This document shows, in pieces, positions 50,075 to 59,826 of a stretch of DNA of 64,000 nt; positions within the stretch are counted from its first letter, which is position 1; every line of letters starts with the position of its first letter. The notes under the pieces are model-generated. The model was not told the origin of the DNA, made no database searches, and worked only from the letters and a program-made list of their open reading frames with translations. Location: positions 3,348,001 to 3,412,000 of the forward strand of contig CP051139.1 of NCBI GenBank assembly GCA_001592805.2, given 5' to 3'. This stretch comes from Peltaster fructicola (lineage: Eukaryota > Ascomycota > Dothideomycetes). Made by a program: the position numbers and the translations under genes.

Positions 50075-51647
50075 ATGGGCTCTTACGGCAACAACATCAC
50101 TATCATCGAGGACCTCGCCGATTGGCAGCTGCTCTGGCCTGACGGACTTGCGAACTTTCAGCTGGACATCGTTGGTTTCCTTGCTATCCTCGGCGAAGCA
50201 TCAATCTTAGCCAATGCTCAGGTTTCGGCCCTCTCACGCCTCTTCTACCTACCGCGCTTGCTACCTGCGCCGCAGGCGCTACTCAGAGTGACGAGACCGG
50301 AAACGTTACCGCCGACAGAGGCACATGTAACAGCGGTGCGGTCTGGCAACAACAAGAAGAGCCTCAATCATGTGGCGAGTGTTCTGCTGTGAGTATTCAC
50401 CGCGCCAAGCGCCGAAGCAACAACTGATCAGAGGTAGAGCGACTCATCGTGACGAGCTGCGGAAGTGGTCAGTCAGATGTGTCAAGGTCAGTAGGACAAA
50501 GGCGGCCAACAAGCTACCGACCTGGTTCGATCATGTGCTTCGAGGCACCACGAAGCAAACGAGCTTCCGTATAGGCGACAACAACAACAACCACCAGCAG
50601 GAGTTGATTCCGACAACAGTCAAAGCCAAAGCCGCTGGCCCACTTGCCTGGGTGACCCTGCTCGGCTTCTCTCTCACCTTGATCATCTTCATCATCTCGC
50701 TTCGTTACGGCGATGGCATGTCGCTGGTGGCCCTTGTTGCACTTTCAGGACTATCAACAATCTGTGGTATAGCTAACAAGTGGGAGCTCAGTCTGCCGCA
50801 GCGTCCTAAAGATGCTACCGAGTCGGAGAAAGACCAGATCGTCATCAGGTATCCCGAGGGCAGTTTTCTCGTGGTCAATTGCGACGAGAACATTGCTCGC
50901 GAGTTGTTCTTTGCTCCAGAGGAGATCAACTATGCCATTAAGAGTCCTACGATCTACAGAATCCTGGCTCTCGTCGGCTCTGTCATGCTGATGTTTGGAG
51001 TTATCCTCCTCGCCAACGCTCGGCTCCAGCTACAGATGGCCTGGGCTGGTGCGTATCTGATACTGAACGCAGCTCACTGGGCAGCAGCAGCTCTACCAGC
51101 CAAGGCGCACTGGGATCTTTCGGCTTATGAAGTACAGGAAGAAAGCATTGCGAGAGGTGAGATGGTGCTGGAAAAGGAAGTGCAGCAGAAGAATGGTGCA
51201 AGCATAGTGGAGGGAGAAATCTATCAGTATGGTGGTCCGTATAGCACAAGCTTCACTGAAGCTCTCTATAAGGTCATCCTCTTTACCAAGCGAACCCGAT
51301 GGACGAAGCTGAATGAGTCGCCTCCTGCCACCGAGACATGGACGCTGTGGCTGCAAGAAGCCCTGGCCGCTGCGAAAGCTGCCGAAAGCACAGAGGACGG
51401 CAAATTGGTCGATCCATTGCCTGGCTGGAACCATAACAATGGAGTAGGCACCGTTCACAGTATGGTGGCGCCCAATGTCTTTCATCCGAAGAAGGCTTTC
51501 AACAAACTGGCTGCACTTAGGCTAGACGACGAGCCGGATGAGTCGACTGTCGAAACAGGAGGTCTGCGACTAGTAAACAGAAACACTGTTGCCGGTGCTG
51601 AACAGCTACCAAATGGTCATGTCGAGACACGCAATGGAGAGCCATGA
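50075..51647 (+). CDS. Multi-pass membrane protein of unknown function
   Basis: Two exons, 50075-50388 and 50432-51647, with a 43-nt intron at 50389-50431 (GTGAGT donor, AACTGATCAG acceptor side). The product is 509 residues. The first part has WPDGLANFQLDIVGFLAILGEASILANAQVSALSRLF; splicing joins it to LGRATHRDELRKW. Hydrophobic segments lie near residues 205-250 and 310-360 (LAWVTLLGFSLTLIIFIISL, IYRILALVGSVMLMFGVILLANA, QMAWAGAYLILNAAHWAAAAL). The cytosolic tail has TWTLWLQEALAAAKAAE and a Lys/Arg-rich region. A conserved RYPEGSFLVVNCDENIARELFF block lies between helices. This resembles an uncharacterised Pezizomycotina membrane family; I cannot assign a function. Confidence 0.75.
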
Positions 51648-52149
51648 GCTTGAATATCTAATTTGATCTGTTCTGGGCGTTTGAGCGTTGTCAGGCATAG
51701 CGTCAACTGTGCATATCACTTCAATCAGCGATCTAGATACCAAATGAATACACTGTCATCTACTGGGCCAACGTAGTTGCTCCCGGCTTGTCTATTTTGT
51801 GACAGCCGCCAGTGTCTCATTGTCAAACTCAAAGATCGCCTCAACCTTTCGACCTGCGACAAAGCTTCTGCGGTGGAAGTCGGTGATGTAGCCATCTCAA
51901 TCTCTCGTCTCAACATCCCTAGACATCTTGACTGACACGTCCGACCTGCGACAGGGGCTTGCTCTTCTGTGGCGTAGCCAAATTTCGTCTGAACTCTGAC
52001 AATTCGCTTGCAGGATTGTCTGACACCACAACTCTAGGACAGGAATGCTATCGGCGCTTCCGCAATCAAAAAAGAGCATGTTCGTTTGATCCTGCTGCTT
52101 TTACGTGTTATCTCTGTGATTATTATGGCATCGAGAAGCAAAAGAAATG
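51648..52149. other. Intergenic spacer
   Basis: 502 bp between the membrane-protein gene and the tRNA. No gene or repeat is recognised. Confidence 0.5.
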
Positions 52150-52255
52150 TGCCTGCACTGAGAATCGAACTCAGATCTTAGGATAGCCCGTGCTATGCAG
52201 GAGTCATATCGATGAGAATATGAGACCTATGTTCTGACCGTTAAACTATGCGGGC
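52150..52255 (-). tRNA. tRNA with 34-nt intron, best read as tRNA-Met (CAT)
   Basis: On minus, 72 nt remain after removal of an intron at 52218-52185, placed one base 3' of the anticodon as in all eukaryotic tRNA introns. Arms: acceptor GCCCGCA/TGCAGGC with one C-A mismatch; U8 present; D-stem GTTT/GAAC; anticodon stem TAGGT/TCCTA (one U-U pair) with loop CTCATA giving anticodon CAT; T-arm CTGAG-TTCGATT-CTCAG, perfect; discriminator A. The GGTCTCATA sequence is that of elongator Met tRNAs. CTC (Glu) would need a shifted, poorer stem. CCA is not encoded, as expected. Confidence 0.75.
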
Positions 52256-52732
52256 AATAGAACGAATTAGAGGCCTTCCCAACAGTTTGACGCCCTATAT
52301 CCTCGGCATTGTGGTTTGCCAAGACTGTGGGTTCGAATGTCGCTGACTTCCAGTATTTGGCAGCACCACTACAAGTGCTTCCAGAGTATCTCAGACAGTG
52401 TCGTACAGTATTCGTAGTCAGGAGCAGTGTCCACTTATCATATTGTTCGCAGGCTGTTGTGGCTTGATTGGAAAGAGTGAAACCGATAACTATAGCTCGT
52501 ATGCGGCGTGTTGTGGTCTCGTGTAGACGCGTGCCATCGATACAGCCATCGTGCTGAAGACGTCAGCATTGAGACAAGGGAGGAAAGGTTCGCAAGGAGT
52601 GATAAAGAGAGAGTTGTCAACTACTCAGGACGTTGGTGTTGTTTGTAAGGAGTGGCAGCTCGAACCAAAAGCGGAGGACATGCCCTTTCGCAACCACGTC
52701 CACCAAACGCCGTCACGCAACGACCGCCGAGG
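52256..52732. other. Intergenic spacer before SGF29
   Basis: 477 bp. A lone B-box-like GGTTCGAAT occurs at 52330-52338 without the rest of a tRNA. The plus frame is open from 52652, but conserved sequence begins at 52733. Confidence 0.5.
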
Positions 52733-53821
52733 ATGTCTTCACGCTCAAGACCACGAGCTAATCATAATCAGGATGCAGATGAGGAGCGACGACTATGGAA
52801 AGAGATCAAAGAGCGCGGCTCACGCGTGGATGAGATGGTCACACGCTCCAATGCCATTGGCAACGAGATTCTGGACGTGGAAACCCAGCAAGCTGCTCTA
52901 CTTGACGCTGGCAAGCTGTCCGATATGAGCCTGAATGAAAAGCTCGAAAATCTCTACCGTGAGAATCTGAAGCTTTGCGACGAAGTTCAGCAGATCCTGG
53001 AGGGTGCGGCCGGCGAGGCTAACCTCCTTGACAGCATCAACATCCTCGCTGGTCTGCGAGAGGCGTCGGTCGGCGAACAGGCCGCAGCACCAGTCACCAC
53101 ACCTCGTGTGGTCAGCGGTAAGCGTGATCGACCCAAGAAAGGCGTTACCAAGGTGTCTACTGCAACACCCGTAGATGACGCTATCGATGAGCTATCTGCT
53201 GCGCCTTCGCCACGAGTCGCTGGTACGAGACTCACCAAGGAGAAGTCATCTCGTGCAGGCTCCATCCCAGCAACACGAGAAGCAAGCGTGAAGATCGAAG
53301 ATGGCGCTGAGAGCATTGCCAGCAGTATCGACACTATCCCAGCCGCTGGTAAGCTGGGACTGGCTGCTCGCATCGCCTACAAGACTGGAGATTTAGTCCT
53401 CTACAAGCATAGAGACCGTGGCTCCGAGGGCGAAGGCATACTGTGCCGCGTCACAGCCGTCATTGGAGAGGGCAAACAGCGTCGCTACGAGATCCAGGAT
53501 GTGGATACAGATCCCTCGAGCAATCCCACACCAGGACCAGGTGGCAAGGCACTTCCTGTCACAGCTTCTGGCAGCAGCTTCAGGGCGTCGATCAACTCAC
53601 TCATGCAGATACCCGAGTCCAACGACAAGCTGCTTGATCTGCCGAAGGGCAAACAGGTCCTTGCGCTATATCCAGACACAACGACGTTCTATCGTGGCGA
53701 AGTCACTGCTCCATGGAAGGCAAAGGACGGCACAGACAGTGTTCAGGTCAAGTTCGAGGGCGAACAGGAGAATATCGAGAGTCAGCCTGTTGAGAGGAAG
53801 TATGTCCTGCCTGAGAAGTGA
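52733..53821 (+). CDS. sgf29: SAGA complex subunit SGF29 (tandem Tudor, H3K4me reader)
   Basis: Single exon, 362 residues from the ATG at 52733 (MSSRSRPR). An in-frame ATG at 52652 would add 27 residues; the inner start matches the usual fungal beginning. Order: a basic start, coiled-coil N-terminal half (DEERRLWKEIKERGSRVDEMV, SLNEKLENLYRENLKLCDEV, about residues 18-100), a disordered linker, then the SGF29 C-terminal tandem Tudor domain from about residue 215: GDLVLYKHRDRGSEGEGILCRVTAVIGEGKQRRYEIQDVD, LPKGKQVLALYPDTTTFYRGEV and VQVKFEGEQENIESQPVERKYVLPE. SGF29 reads di- and trimethylated H3K4 and recruits SAGA acetylation to promoters in the nucleus. It is convergent with LHS1, with only 26 bp between stops. 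Confidence 0.94.
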   Translation: MSSRSRPRANHNQDADEERRLWKEIKERGSRVDEMVTRSNAIGNEILDVETQQAALLDAGKLSDMSLNEKLENLYRENLKLCDEVQQILEGAAGEANLLDSINILAGLREASVGEQAAAPVTTPRVVSGKRDRPKKGVTKVSTATPVDDAIDELSAAPSPRVAGTRLTKEKSSRAGSIPATREASVKIEDGAESIASSIDTIPAAGKLGLAARIAYKTGDLVLYKHRDRGSEGEGILCRVTAVIGEGKQRRYEIQDVDTDPSSNPTPGPGGKALPVTASGSSFRASINSLMQIPESNDKLLDLPKGKQVLALYPDTTTFYRGEVTAPWKAKDGTDSVQVKFEGEQENIESQPVERKYVLPEK

Positions 53822-53847
53822 GAATGGTTGGCGTGATCTATGTCTAT

Positions 53848-56844
53848 TTACAGTTCCTCATGGTTTGGCGAAGGCTTTGCAGAACCTGCGCTCTTCGCAT
53901 CCTTGACCATCTTGATTATCTCCTCTTCGCTTGGCATATCATCTCCGTCGTTGATCGTCACGAACTTGGCCTTGCTGAGGATACTCTCTTCAGGTCCAGC
54001 AGGCTCTGTCACCGAGCTTGCAGCATTGTCAGTTGACTTGCTTTTCTTTGCCGCCTTGGTCTTGGAGCTCTTAGCTTTCTTAGACGATGAAGGGCGTGGT
54101 GGCATCTTGATCTTCTTGGACAGAAGCTTCACTGTAGCGTCGCTCAGGAGCGCCGCCTGCTTCTCGAGCTCCTTGATAGTGTAGACAGGGTCGTCGAAAA
54201 GCTTAACCTTCTTCTGCTCGGTCTCTTTGCCTGACAGCCAAGCCTTGACGTCCTCGTACACTTTCGAGATAGCCTCAAATTCCTCTTCAGTGTAGTTCGT
54301 AATCATATCTGTGAACGCTGTCGACTCTTTCTCTTGCTCAGGAGTGTCAGGCTCTTCGAGATCGTCGAGACCATCTTTCGATGTCGGGACAACCTTGTCT
54401 GCCAGGGACGACGCGGATTCGGATGCCTTTGCTATACTACTACTAGCAGCATCCTTGGCCTTTTGCATCTGCTCTCCGATCATCTTGATGAAAGTATCAG
54501 TCTGCTCGAGTGAAGTCCTAAGCGCGCTGAGCTTCTCAGGTCGGCCCTCGTTCTCTGATCTTCTGGTCAAGATAGGCGTGACCAAGTCCTTCAGACCCTT
54601 CAACTTTTCGCGGAAGACCTGCTCAGTGGCCTTGGCCACTTCAGAGGGTTGGTCCATGAAGTCGCGAGTTGTCTCAAGGAGCTTGGCAATAGCAGCACGT
54701 TGTGTCTCGGTGCTAAACGTGCTGTACTCGGTGTTTGTCAGGAAGTCCTTGACATAGTAGGTGTAACTCTCGAGCACATTAGCAGCTTCGTCCCGAGTTA
54801 TTCGAGCTTTGTCTGAGCGGTCGAAAGCCGTCAATCTCTCAAGCATTCGTTGCTGCTCTGCAGGTGCAGGCTGGTTCAACAGTATAGTGGTGTAGTCGAT
54901 ATTGATGATCTCGGTTCGCTTCTTTGGCTTCTCTGGTGGCTTGGAAGAGCTCGCAGATGCGCTAGACTTGGCTTTCTCGCTCGTGGATGTTGTTACTGTC
55001 TCAGTGGTGCCGGCTTCCTCGTCACCATCGAGAGGAGCTTGATCCTTCTTCTTGCCGAGTCCTAACCAATCCTTGACGCTATCGCCGACGCTTGACTTGA
55101 CAGCGGTATCGGTCTCGCAGCTAGCTTGTGCGAGCACAGCCTCGAGAAGTCCATCTAAAGGACTCAATCGTAGGGAGAACTTGACGCTGACATCATCCTT
55201 CTCACAAGCGAACTGGTCCTTCAGAGCCTTGACAGTGGCAGTAAGATTGTGCGTGCCGACTTGAGCGAATGGCACCTCTACATTGTCAATTTTCTGGTAG
55301 AGCTGGAAGTTGAAGTCATCTTTCTGCTTGAAAGAGACCTCCTTGGTGGTACCGTTGTTGCCGGCCAGACTTGTTGGTATAAAGATAGCCTGGGATCGCT
55401 GTTTAGTGCCGTCGAGGTATGTGTAGCCAGATGCATATCCTGCAGTGTCCGAACTACGGATCTCAACAACACGGAACGAAGGAGACAACGACGCAGCTTT
55501 GAATGCAGCGCCAAGGACTGCGCTTTCGTCTGCATTCACATTGGTCTTGAGCTTGGCTGCACCTCCTGCGATCTGCTCGAGCTTGCGCTGCACAAATGGA
55601 GTTCGGCCTGCTCCACCGTGCAGGATGATGCTATCAATGTCGGCGATTTTGAATCCAGCGGCAGCCAGTGCATCCTCGATGGGCTTTGCGACTCGTTCAG
55701 CATCGACTTCGGTCAAGGCTTCGAAATCAGCTCGGGTCAGCTTAGCCTTGAAGTCGATATCTGGAAGCAACTCTTCGAAAGAGCTACTGGTCTCAGCATT
55801 GGCACTGAGAACGGTTCGTGCTCTCTCCGACTCTTTCCATAGTCTCCCGAGAACACGACCGTTCTCCTTGATCTGCTCAAATTGGATGCCGCGGCTCTTG
55901 ACCACGGGCTTGGTGAAGAACTTGTTGATATAGTCCGTCAAGACCGTTTGTGTCAGGCTATCACCACCAAGAGTTTTGTCCCAGCCAACGCCAAGTACAG
56001 ATACCTCCTTGACAGTCTTGTTGTATCGAGCAGTGTCCCTGACAGATCTCTCTTGGAAGCGTAGGAGCGTTGCTGTGGTTGAGCCAGCACCCATATCAAA
56101 CACAATGTGGTGCTCTGGCTTACCGCCTTTGCTGACAACCGGGAATGTCCTAGCCTTTGCGTAGTCCAGTGCTACAGCCAAACCATCAGTTACCAAGGCT
56201 GTGACCTCTAGACCTGCCAGTGACGCTGCCCTTGTGATAGCACTCTTCTCCTGCGCTGTGTAGAACGCTGGAACTGTGATGACCACGTTTCGACAAGACA
56301 CACCTTGTCCAGCAGTGCTCTCAGCGTTACGTCTTATGTTGGCGAACTCCATAGCAAGCAACTCGTCGATTGTCCATGGCGTTTCGCTCTCGTGGAAAGC
56401 AGTGCTCTTGATCGTTGGGTGCTCAGTATCAGATAATCTGACGGCTGGGTAACGGGACTGGTACGTCGCGAGTTGCAGCTTATCCTCCGTGGTAGCTAGC
56501 AGGCCGAGAAGTGGTTTCAAGTTTGGAAAAACCTCGCTTGGGAATCGTCCTTGTAATGCAATGGCATCTGCGCCGTACAGTCTCTCTGGAAATGATCCAA
56601 CCTCGGCCAGTATCTCGTTGCCGACTTTTGCTGGCTTGAATGCCACGGCTGCCACTTCTTTTCGCTTCGAATCCTTGGTAAGAACTATATCAAACGTTCC
56701 AGGCTTGACCAGCACCGCTTTGATGTGAGCTGTACCGAAGTCTATACCGAGTACGGCAGCACTGGCTGTGGTTGTGAAGAAGAACAGAAGACTGAGCAAG
56801 GCAAATGACAGTGAGGCATGCCGCCTTCGTCCTGGTGGTGACAT
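53848..56844 (-). CDS. lhs1: ER Hsp70-like chaperone LHS1 (GRP170/HYOU1 family)
   Basis: Single exon, 998 residues. A signal peptide (residues 1-29) precedes the ATPase domain, whose phosphate loop reads VLGIDFGTAHIKAVLV; further ATPase motifs are VVITVPAFYTAQEKSAI, HIVFDMGAGSTTATLL and SIILHGGAGRTPFVQ. A substrate-binding part, a long acidic Ser/Lys loop, and a helical lid follow. The C-terminus is NHEEL, an HDEL-like ER-retention signal. LHS1 serves as nucleotide-exchange factor for the ER Hsp70 Kar2/BiP and helps proteins cross into the ER and fold. It lies directly next to SEC63, another Kar2 partner, on the same strand. The length agrees with GRP170 family members. Confidence 0.94.
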   Translation of the reverse strand: MSPPGRRRHASLSFALLSLLFFFTTTASAAVLGIDFGTAHIKAVLVKPGTFDIVLTKDSKRKEVAAVAFKPAKVGNEILAEVGSFPERLYGADAIALQGRFPSEVFPNLKPLLGLLATTEDKLQLATYQSRYPAVRLSDTEHPTIKSTAFHESETPWTIDELLAMEFANIRRNAESTAGQGVSCRNVVITVPAFYTAQEKSAITRAASLAGLEVTALVTDGLAVALDYAKARTFPVVSKGGKPEHHIVFDMGAGSTTATLLRFQERSVRDTARYNKTVKEVSVLGVGWDKTLGGDSLTQTVLTDYINKFFTKPVVKSRGIQFEQIKENGRVLGRLWKESERARTVLSANAETSSSFEELLPDIDFKAKLTRADFEALTEVDAERVAKPIEDALAAAGFKIADIDSIILHGGAGRTPFVQRKLEQIAGGAAKLKTNVNADESAVLGAAFKAASLSPSFRVVEIRSSDTAGYASGYTYLDGTKQRSQAIFIPTSLAGNNGTTKEVSFKQKDDFNFQLYQKIDNVEVPFAQVGTHNLTATVKALKDQFACEKDDVSVKFSLRLSPLDGLLEAVLAQASCETDTAVKSSVGDSVKDWLGLGKKKDQAPLDGDEEAGTTETVTTSTSEKAKSSASASSSKPPEKPKKRTEIINIDYTTILLNQPAPAEQQRMLERLTAFDRSDKARITRDEAANVLESYTYYVKDFLTNTEYSTFSTETQRAAIAKLLETTRDFMDQPSEVAKATEQVFREKLKGLKDLVTPILTRRSENEGRPEKLSALRTSLEQTDTFIKMIGEQMQKAKDAASSSIAKASESASSLADKVVPTSKDGLDDLEEPDTPEQEKESTAFTDMITNYTEEEFEAISKVYEDVKAWLSGKETEQKKVKLFDDPVYTIKELEKQAALLSDATVKLLSKKIKMPPRPSSSKKAKSSKTKAAKKSKSTDNAASSVTEPAGPEESILSKAKFVTINDGDDMPSEEEIIKMVKDAKSAGSAKPSPNHEEL

Positions 56845-57177
56845 GATGTGTGTATGCTGTATCGGTGATCGCGTGCAGCCAATGTCGTTGTGCTCTCGAG
56901 GAATTTACGAGCGGTGGTCGCAGAGCATTGTGCAAGCAACGATGGGGACCAAAGGATGTTATTGAGATGTGTGACTCAGCTCGTAGAGCGTTTTGTTGCC
57001 GCTTGTGCAGTCGAAGTGTTGGTGGTCCAAAGATAGCTGTTTCTAATGCCTGCCAGCTGTCAATTATTCTGACGCAAGAGAGCTAAATTGAACACCGCCA
57101 CACGTCAGGATCGACTACGAGCAAGGGTCCTCTTGAGATTGACATGTGCTTTGCAAGATAAATGCTACAGAAAGTGA
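56845..57177. other. LHS1 promoter / SEC63 3' flank
   Basis: 333 bp between two minus-strand genes. A CCAAT lies at 56879-56883, very near the LHS1 start. I see no clear unfolded-protein-response element. Confidence 0.45.
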
Positions 57178-59298
57178 CTACTCAGCATCGCTATCAGTGT
57201 CGGTATCTGTCTCGCTTTCGTCCTCATCCTCGTCTGTACCAGACTCATAATCACTCTCTGCCTCTCTCTTGGGTCGAATCCGCTTGGGTTTGTTTGGATC
57301 TGCGGTGGCTTGACCTTTAAGAGCAGCCATCTGGCCAGCAATTGTATCTATTACATGGTTAGCTAATGTAGGGATGCGATTCGGTTTCATATTACCTTCT
57401 TCTGGCTCAGAGATCTCATCCTCTTCCTCGTCAACAATCAGCGCCTTGCTAGCGTCTTCAACGACCATTGGAGCTTTCCTTCGGTCATCGAAGCCGATGT
57501 ACGAGTCGCAAACGAGGTGCATGTAGAACTCGTACTCGCCAGCCTGCGGAGGCGCTGCGAATTGCATCTTCAGCGTCACGACCTCGAAAGTTGGCTTGCC
57601 GTCATCTGTAAAAGGCTTTTTGTCGAAGGTGTGAAAGGTGAACGGCGGTACAGCAATCTTGTTAGTCCTGTTGTCCGTCAAGAACACATGCCACTTCGCC
57701 ACCTTGTCTCGAGGCAGATATGGTGCGTATGCAAGTGGTATCGAGTGTTGAGGAGCTTCCTTCTTCATGGCCTCCAGGTCGCCGTCCGCAAAATCTGGGT
57801 CCAGGAGGTCTTCCTCCTTGACAGGCGGTACGTCCTTGGTGCCAGGAGGGATGAAGCGTGCCTTGATGACATATTGTACAAGCGAGGAAGGTAGAACGTG
57901 CTTCTCACCATGCACTTTGAAGTAAGTCTTCTCAACCCGTAGGTATGGTAGTTGTCTGGCGACATGCTCGGCTTGTGTGAGTTTGGTCTTGTCGAGACCC
58001 GCAGCAGTAGCCAGGCTTAGACGCTGCTCAGCAGGCAGTTCCATGAACGCCTGTACAGAGATATGCTCCTTTGACTTTGAAGTATGTTTCTGCTCAATCT
58101 GTCGTACAATCTCGGGTGTGAAGCCAGGGAGCTGGAGAAGTGGTAATCGAAGGTTACCCGTAGGTGCAGCCTGTGTCAGACTCTGGCATAGGAGGAAGGT
58201 GGCCAAAACGGGGATTGTCGACCCATATGGTAGGCAGATCTGGATAAAGGCCTCCGCAAGCTGGAGCGCAATTGGTGCGATTTCGTACTTCTCTGACTCC
58301 AGCGTTCGGTCATCCAACTCGATGCGGTACAGGTATGCCCAGATCAAAGCCAACGTCTTTCTCCTTGTAGCGTCATCAAGTTGCTCGAGCTTCCTACGCT
58401 GCTTGATTGGCAAGGACCAAGCTGGGTCGCCTCCAAGCACTGCCTTCTCGAGTTTCGCAAGTCCATTGTCAGCTCTGGAGCCACTCAACAACTCCTTGAA
58501 CTCCGTCGAGATGCTCAAAGTCGCCGCTACTTCGCCGCTGTCCATGCGCTCGGTGTACTCTCGGAACATGTTACCAGCACTCGATGAAAGTATCCTCTCC
58601 TTGTTGAGCTTCTGCATACCATACCACCATCGTCCGACTAGCAAAGGCAGGCCAATACCAAGCAATGCGCCGTAGAAGACAAGTACATATTTGCCATTGC
58701 CCTCGGCGATCAAGAATTGCGGTAGAGCAATGCCGAAACTTGTGCTCTGCTTGCCATCCGGGTGACCGAACTGGATGTAATTATTTCGGACCTCTTCATC
58801 TGTGAGAGCCTTGTACGCTTTCACGATCTCCACCCATGCATCGTTGACACTCTCGATGGTCTCGTTCTTGCTTGCATCGGGCTGACGCTTGTCTGGATGC
58901 ATTGTAATAGAGAGCTTGCGGTATCTGCTGTTGATTTGCTTCTCTGTTGCGGTCATACCGATATCAAGGATCTCGTATGGGTTCCATATCGAGGGTGTCT
59001 GTTGTGCTGTAACGACAATCAAGTATACCATCCATGCGAGCACCGCCCATCCTATCGCTGCTGCTATTATGCGCTTCAACTTCAACTCCCTCCTCTTCTG
59101 CTTCGCTCTGTGTATGTCTATGAGGTCGGCATCGTTTGGAACAAAGGTCGTGTCGATCTTGCTCGATCGTGCGGTCGTGGTGTCGCTAGGCTTCCGGAGC
59201 AGCGTATATGTGAGCGGTAATGTGATGATGGAGCCGAGTGTGAGAACGAAGAAAGGGAAAAACTGCGCATCCGCGTCGTAGCTGTACTCGCTGGACAT
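57178..59298 (-). CDS. sec63: ER translocon J-protein SEC63
   Basis: Two exons on minus, 59298-57396 and 57347-57178. The intron 57395-57348 (GTAATA donor, TAGCTAACC branch site, AATAG acceptor) is 48 nt and stop-free, so it can be misread as coding; removing it joins SEPEED-TIAGQMAALKG, the usual ending. The product is 690 residues. Membrane helices lie at about 14-34, 76-98 and 205-228; between the second and third is a luminal J domain (WNPYEILDIGMTATEKQINSRYRKL) with HPD at 134-136. Then come the Sec63/Brl domain (VQAFMELPAEQRLSLATAAGL, PYLRVEKTYF, FHTFDKKPF) and an acidic tail (EDEDESETDTDTDSD) that binds Sec62. SEC63 recruits Kar2 to drive post-translational import. It is divergent from a PEX11-like gene. 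Confidence 0.95.
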   Translation of the reverse strand: MSSEYSYDADAQFFPFFVLTLGSIITLPLTYTLLRKPSDTTTARSSKIDTTFVPNDADLIDIHRAKQKRRELKLKRIIAAAIGWAVLAWMVYLIVVTAQQTPSIWNPYEILDIGMTATEKQINSRYRKLSITMHPDKRQPDASKNETIESVNDAWVEIVKAYKALTDEEVRNNYIQFGHPDGKQSTSFGIALPQFLIAEGNGKYVLVFYGALLGIGLPLLVGRWWYGMQKLNKERILSSSAGNMFREYTERMDSGEVAATLSISTEFKELLSGSRADNGLAKLEKAVLGGDPAWSLPIKQRRKLEQLDDATRRKTLALIWAYLYRIELDDRTLESEKYEIAPIALQLAEAFIQICLPYGSTIPVLATFLLCQSLTQAAPTGNLRLPLLQLPGFTPEIVRQIEQKHTSKSKEHISVQAFMELPAEQRLSLATAAGLDKTKLTQAEHVARQLPYLRVEKTYFKVHGEKHVLPSSLVQYVIKARFIPPGTKDVPPVKEEDLLDPDFADGDLEAMKKEAPQHSIPLAYAPYLPRDKVAKWHVFLTDNRTNKIAVPPFTFHTFDKKPFTDDGKPTFEVVTLKMQFAAPPQAGEYEFYMHLVCDSYIGFDDRRKAPMVVEDASKALIVDEEEDEISEPEEGNMKPNRIPTLANHVIDTIAGQMAALKGQATADPNKPKRIRPKREAESDYESGTDEDEDESETDTDTDSDAE

Positions 59299-59630
59299 GG
59301 CGACAGTTTTCTTGTTGGATTCAGCAAGTTCGAAAATGTCAAGTACAAAGTGCTCGTGAAGCGTCAGATCATGCCAAGCATGCTAGACGACAACCTGCTT
59401 CGCTCAAGCAAGGCGTAACAGAAGGAGACAAGAAGTGAATGAGCTTGTTGCTTACGATGACACTGTGCAGCGAGTGATTATTATTATTATAGATCTTGAC
59501 AAGTGGACTGCCATGGGCGACTGCGGGAGCAGCCCGCTAGTCAGGTGTGTTGTCATTGCGGTTCAGTACGAAGTCAGTTCTCTACACGTTCGCACAGTCC
59601 AAAGCATCAATCAGCAACATCTACAGTGAG

Positions 59631-59656
59631 ACTAACGGATGTGCTCGTCCGTTAGT
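59631..59656. promoter_or_regulatory. Dyad A, 9-bp arms
   Basis: ACTAACGGA and TCCGTTAGT are perfect inverted arms around 8 nt. It could be a CGG-type Zn2Cys6 site: CGG facing CCG with 10 nt between. Confidence 0.45.
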
Positions 59657-59672
59657 ATGAGTTGCGTGCTAT

Positions 59673-59692
59673 CTGGCGCGCATTTGCGCCAG
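59673..59692. promoter_or_regulatory. Dyad B, 7-bp arms
   Basis: CTGGCGC and GCGCCAG are perfect inverted arms around 6 nt, 16 bp beyond dyad A and about 135 bp before the peroxin ATG. Confidence 0.45.
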
Positions 59693-59826
59693 CTACATAA
59701 CAGTCAAGGTATGCGGAACAGCTAACCGAGGATGCGGTACGATGCCCAATTGTACTACATCATTCTGTTGTTACTCCTCTTTCCTCGATCTCTCTGTGTA
59801 CCTTCCCTTCAGCAGATATCTTCAAA

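Larger units (their letters stand above)
59299..59826. promoter_or_regulatory. Divergent promoter SEC63 / PEX11-like
   Basis: 528 bp between divergent genes. It includes an ATT repeat (about 59477-59491), two perfect dyads (59631-59656 and 59673-59692) and a TC-rich tract just before the peroxin start. Confidence 0.55.

Noticed and set aside
52330-52338. GGTTCGAAT resembling a tRNA B-box
   Set aside because: No D-arm, anticodon arm or pairing acceptor ends lie at the right distance on either strand.
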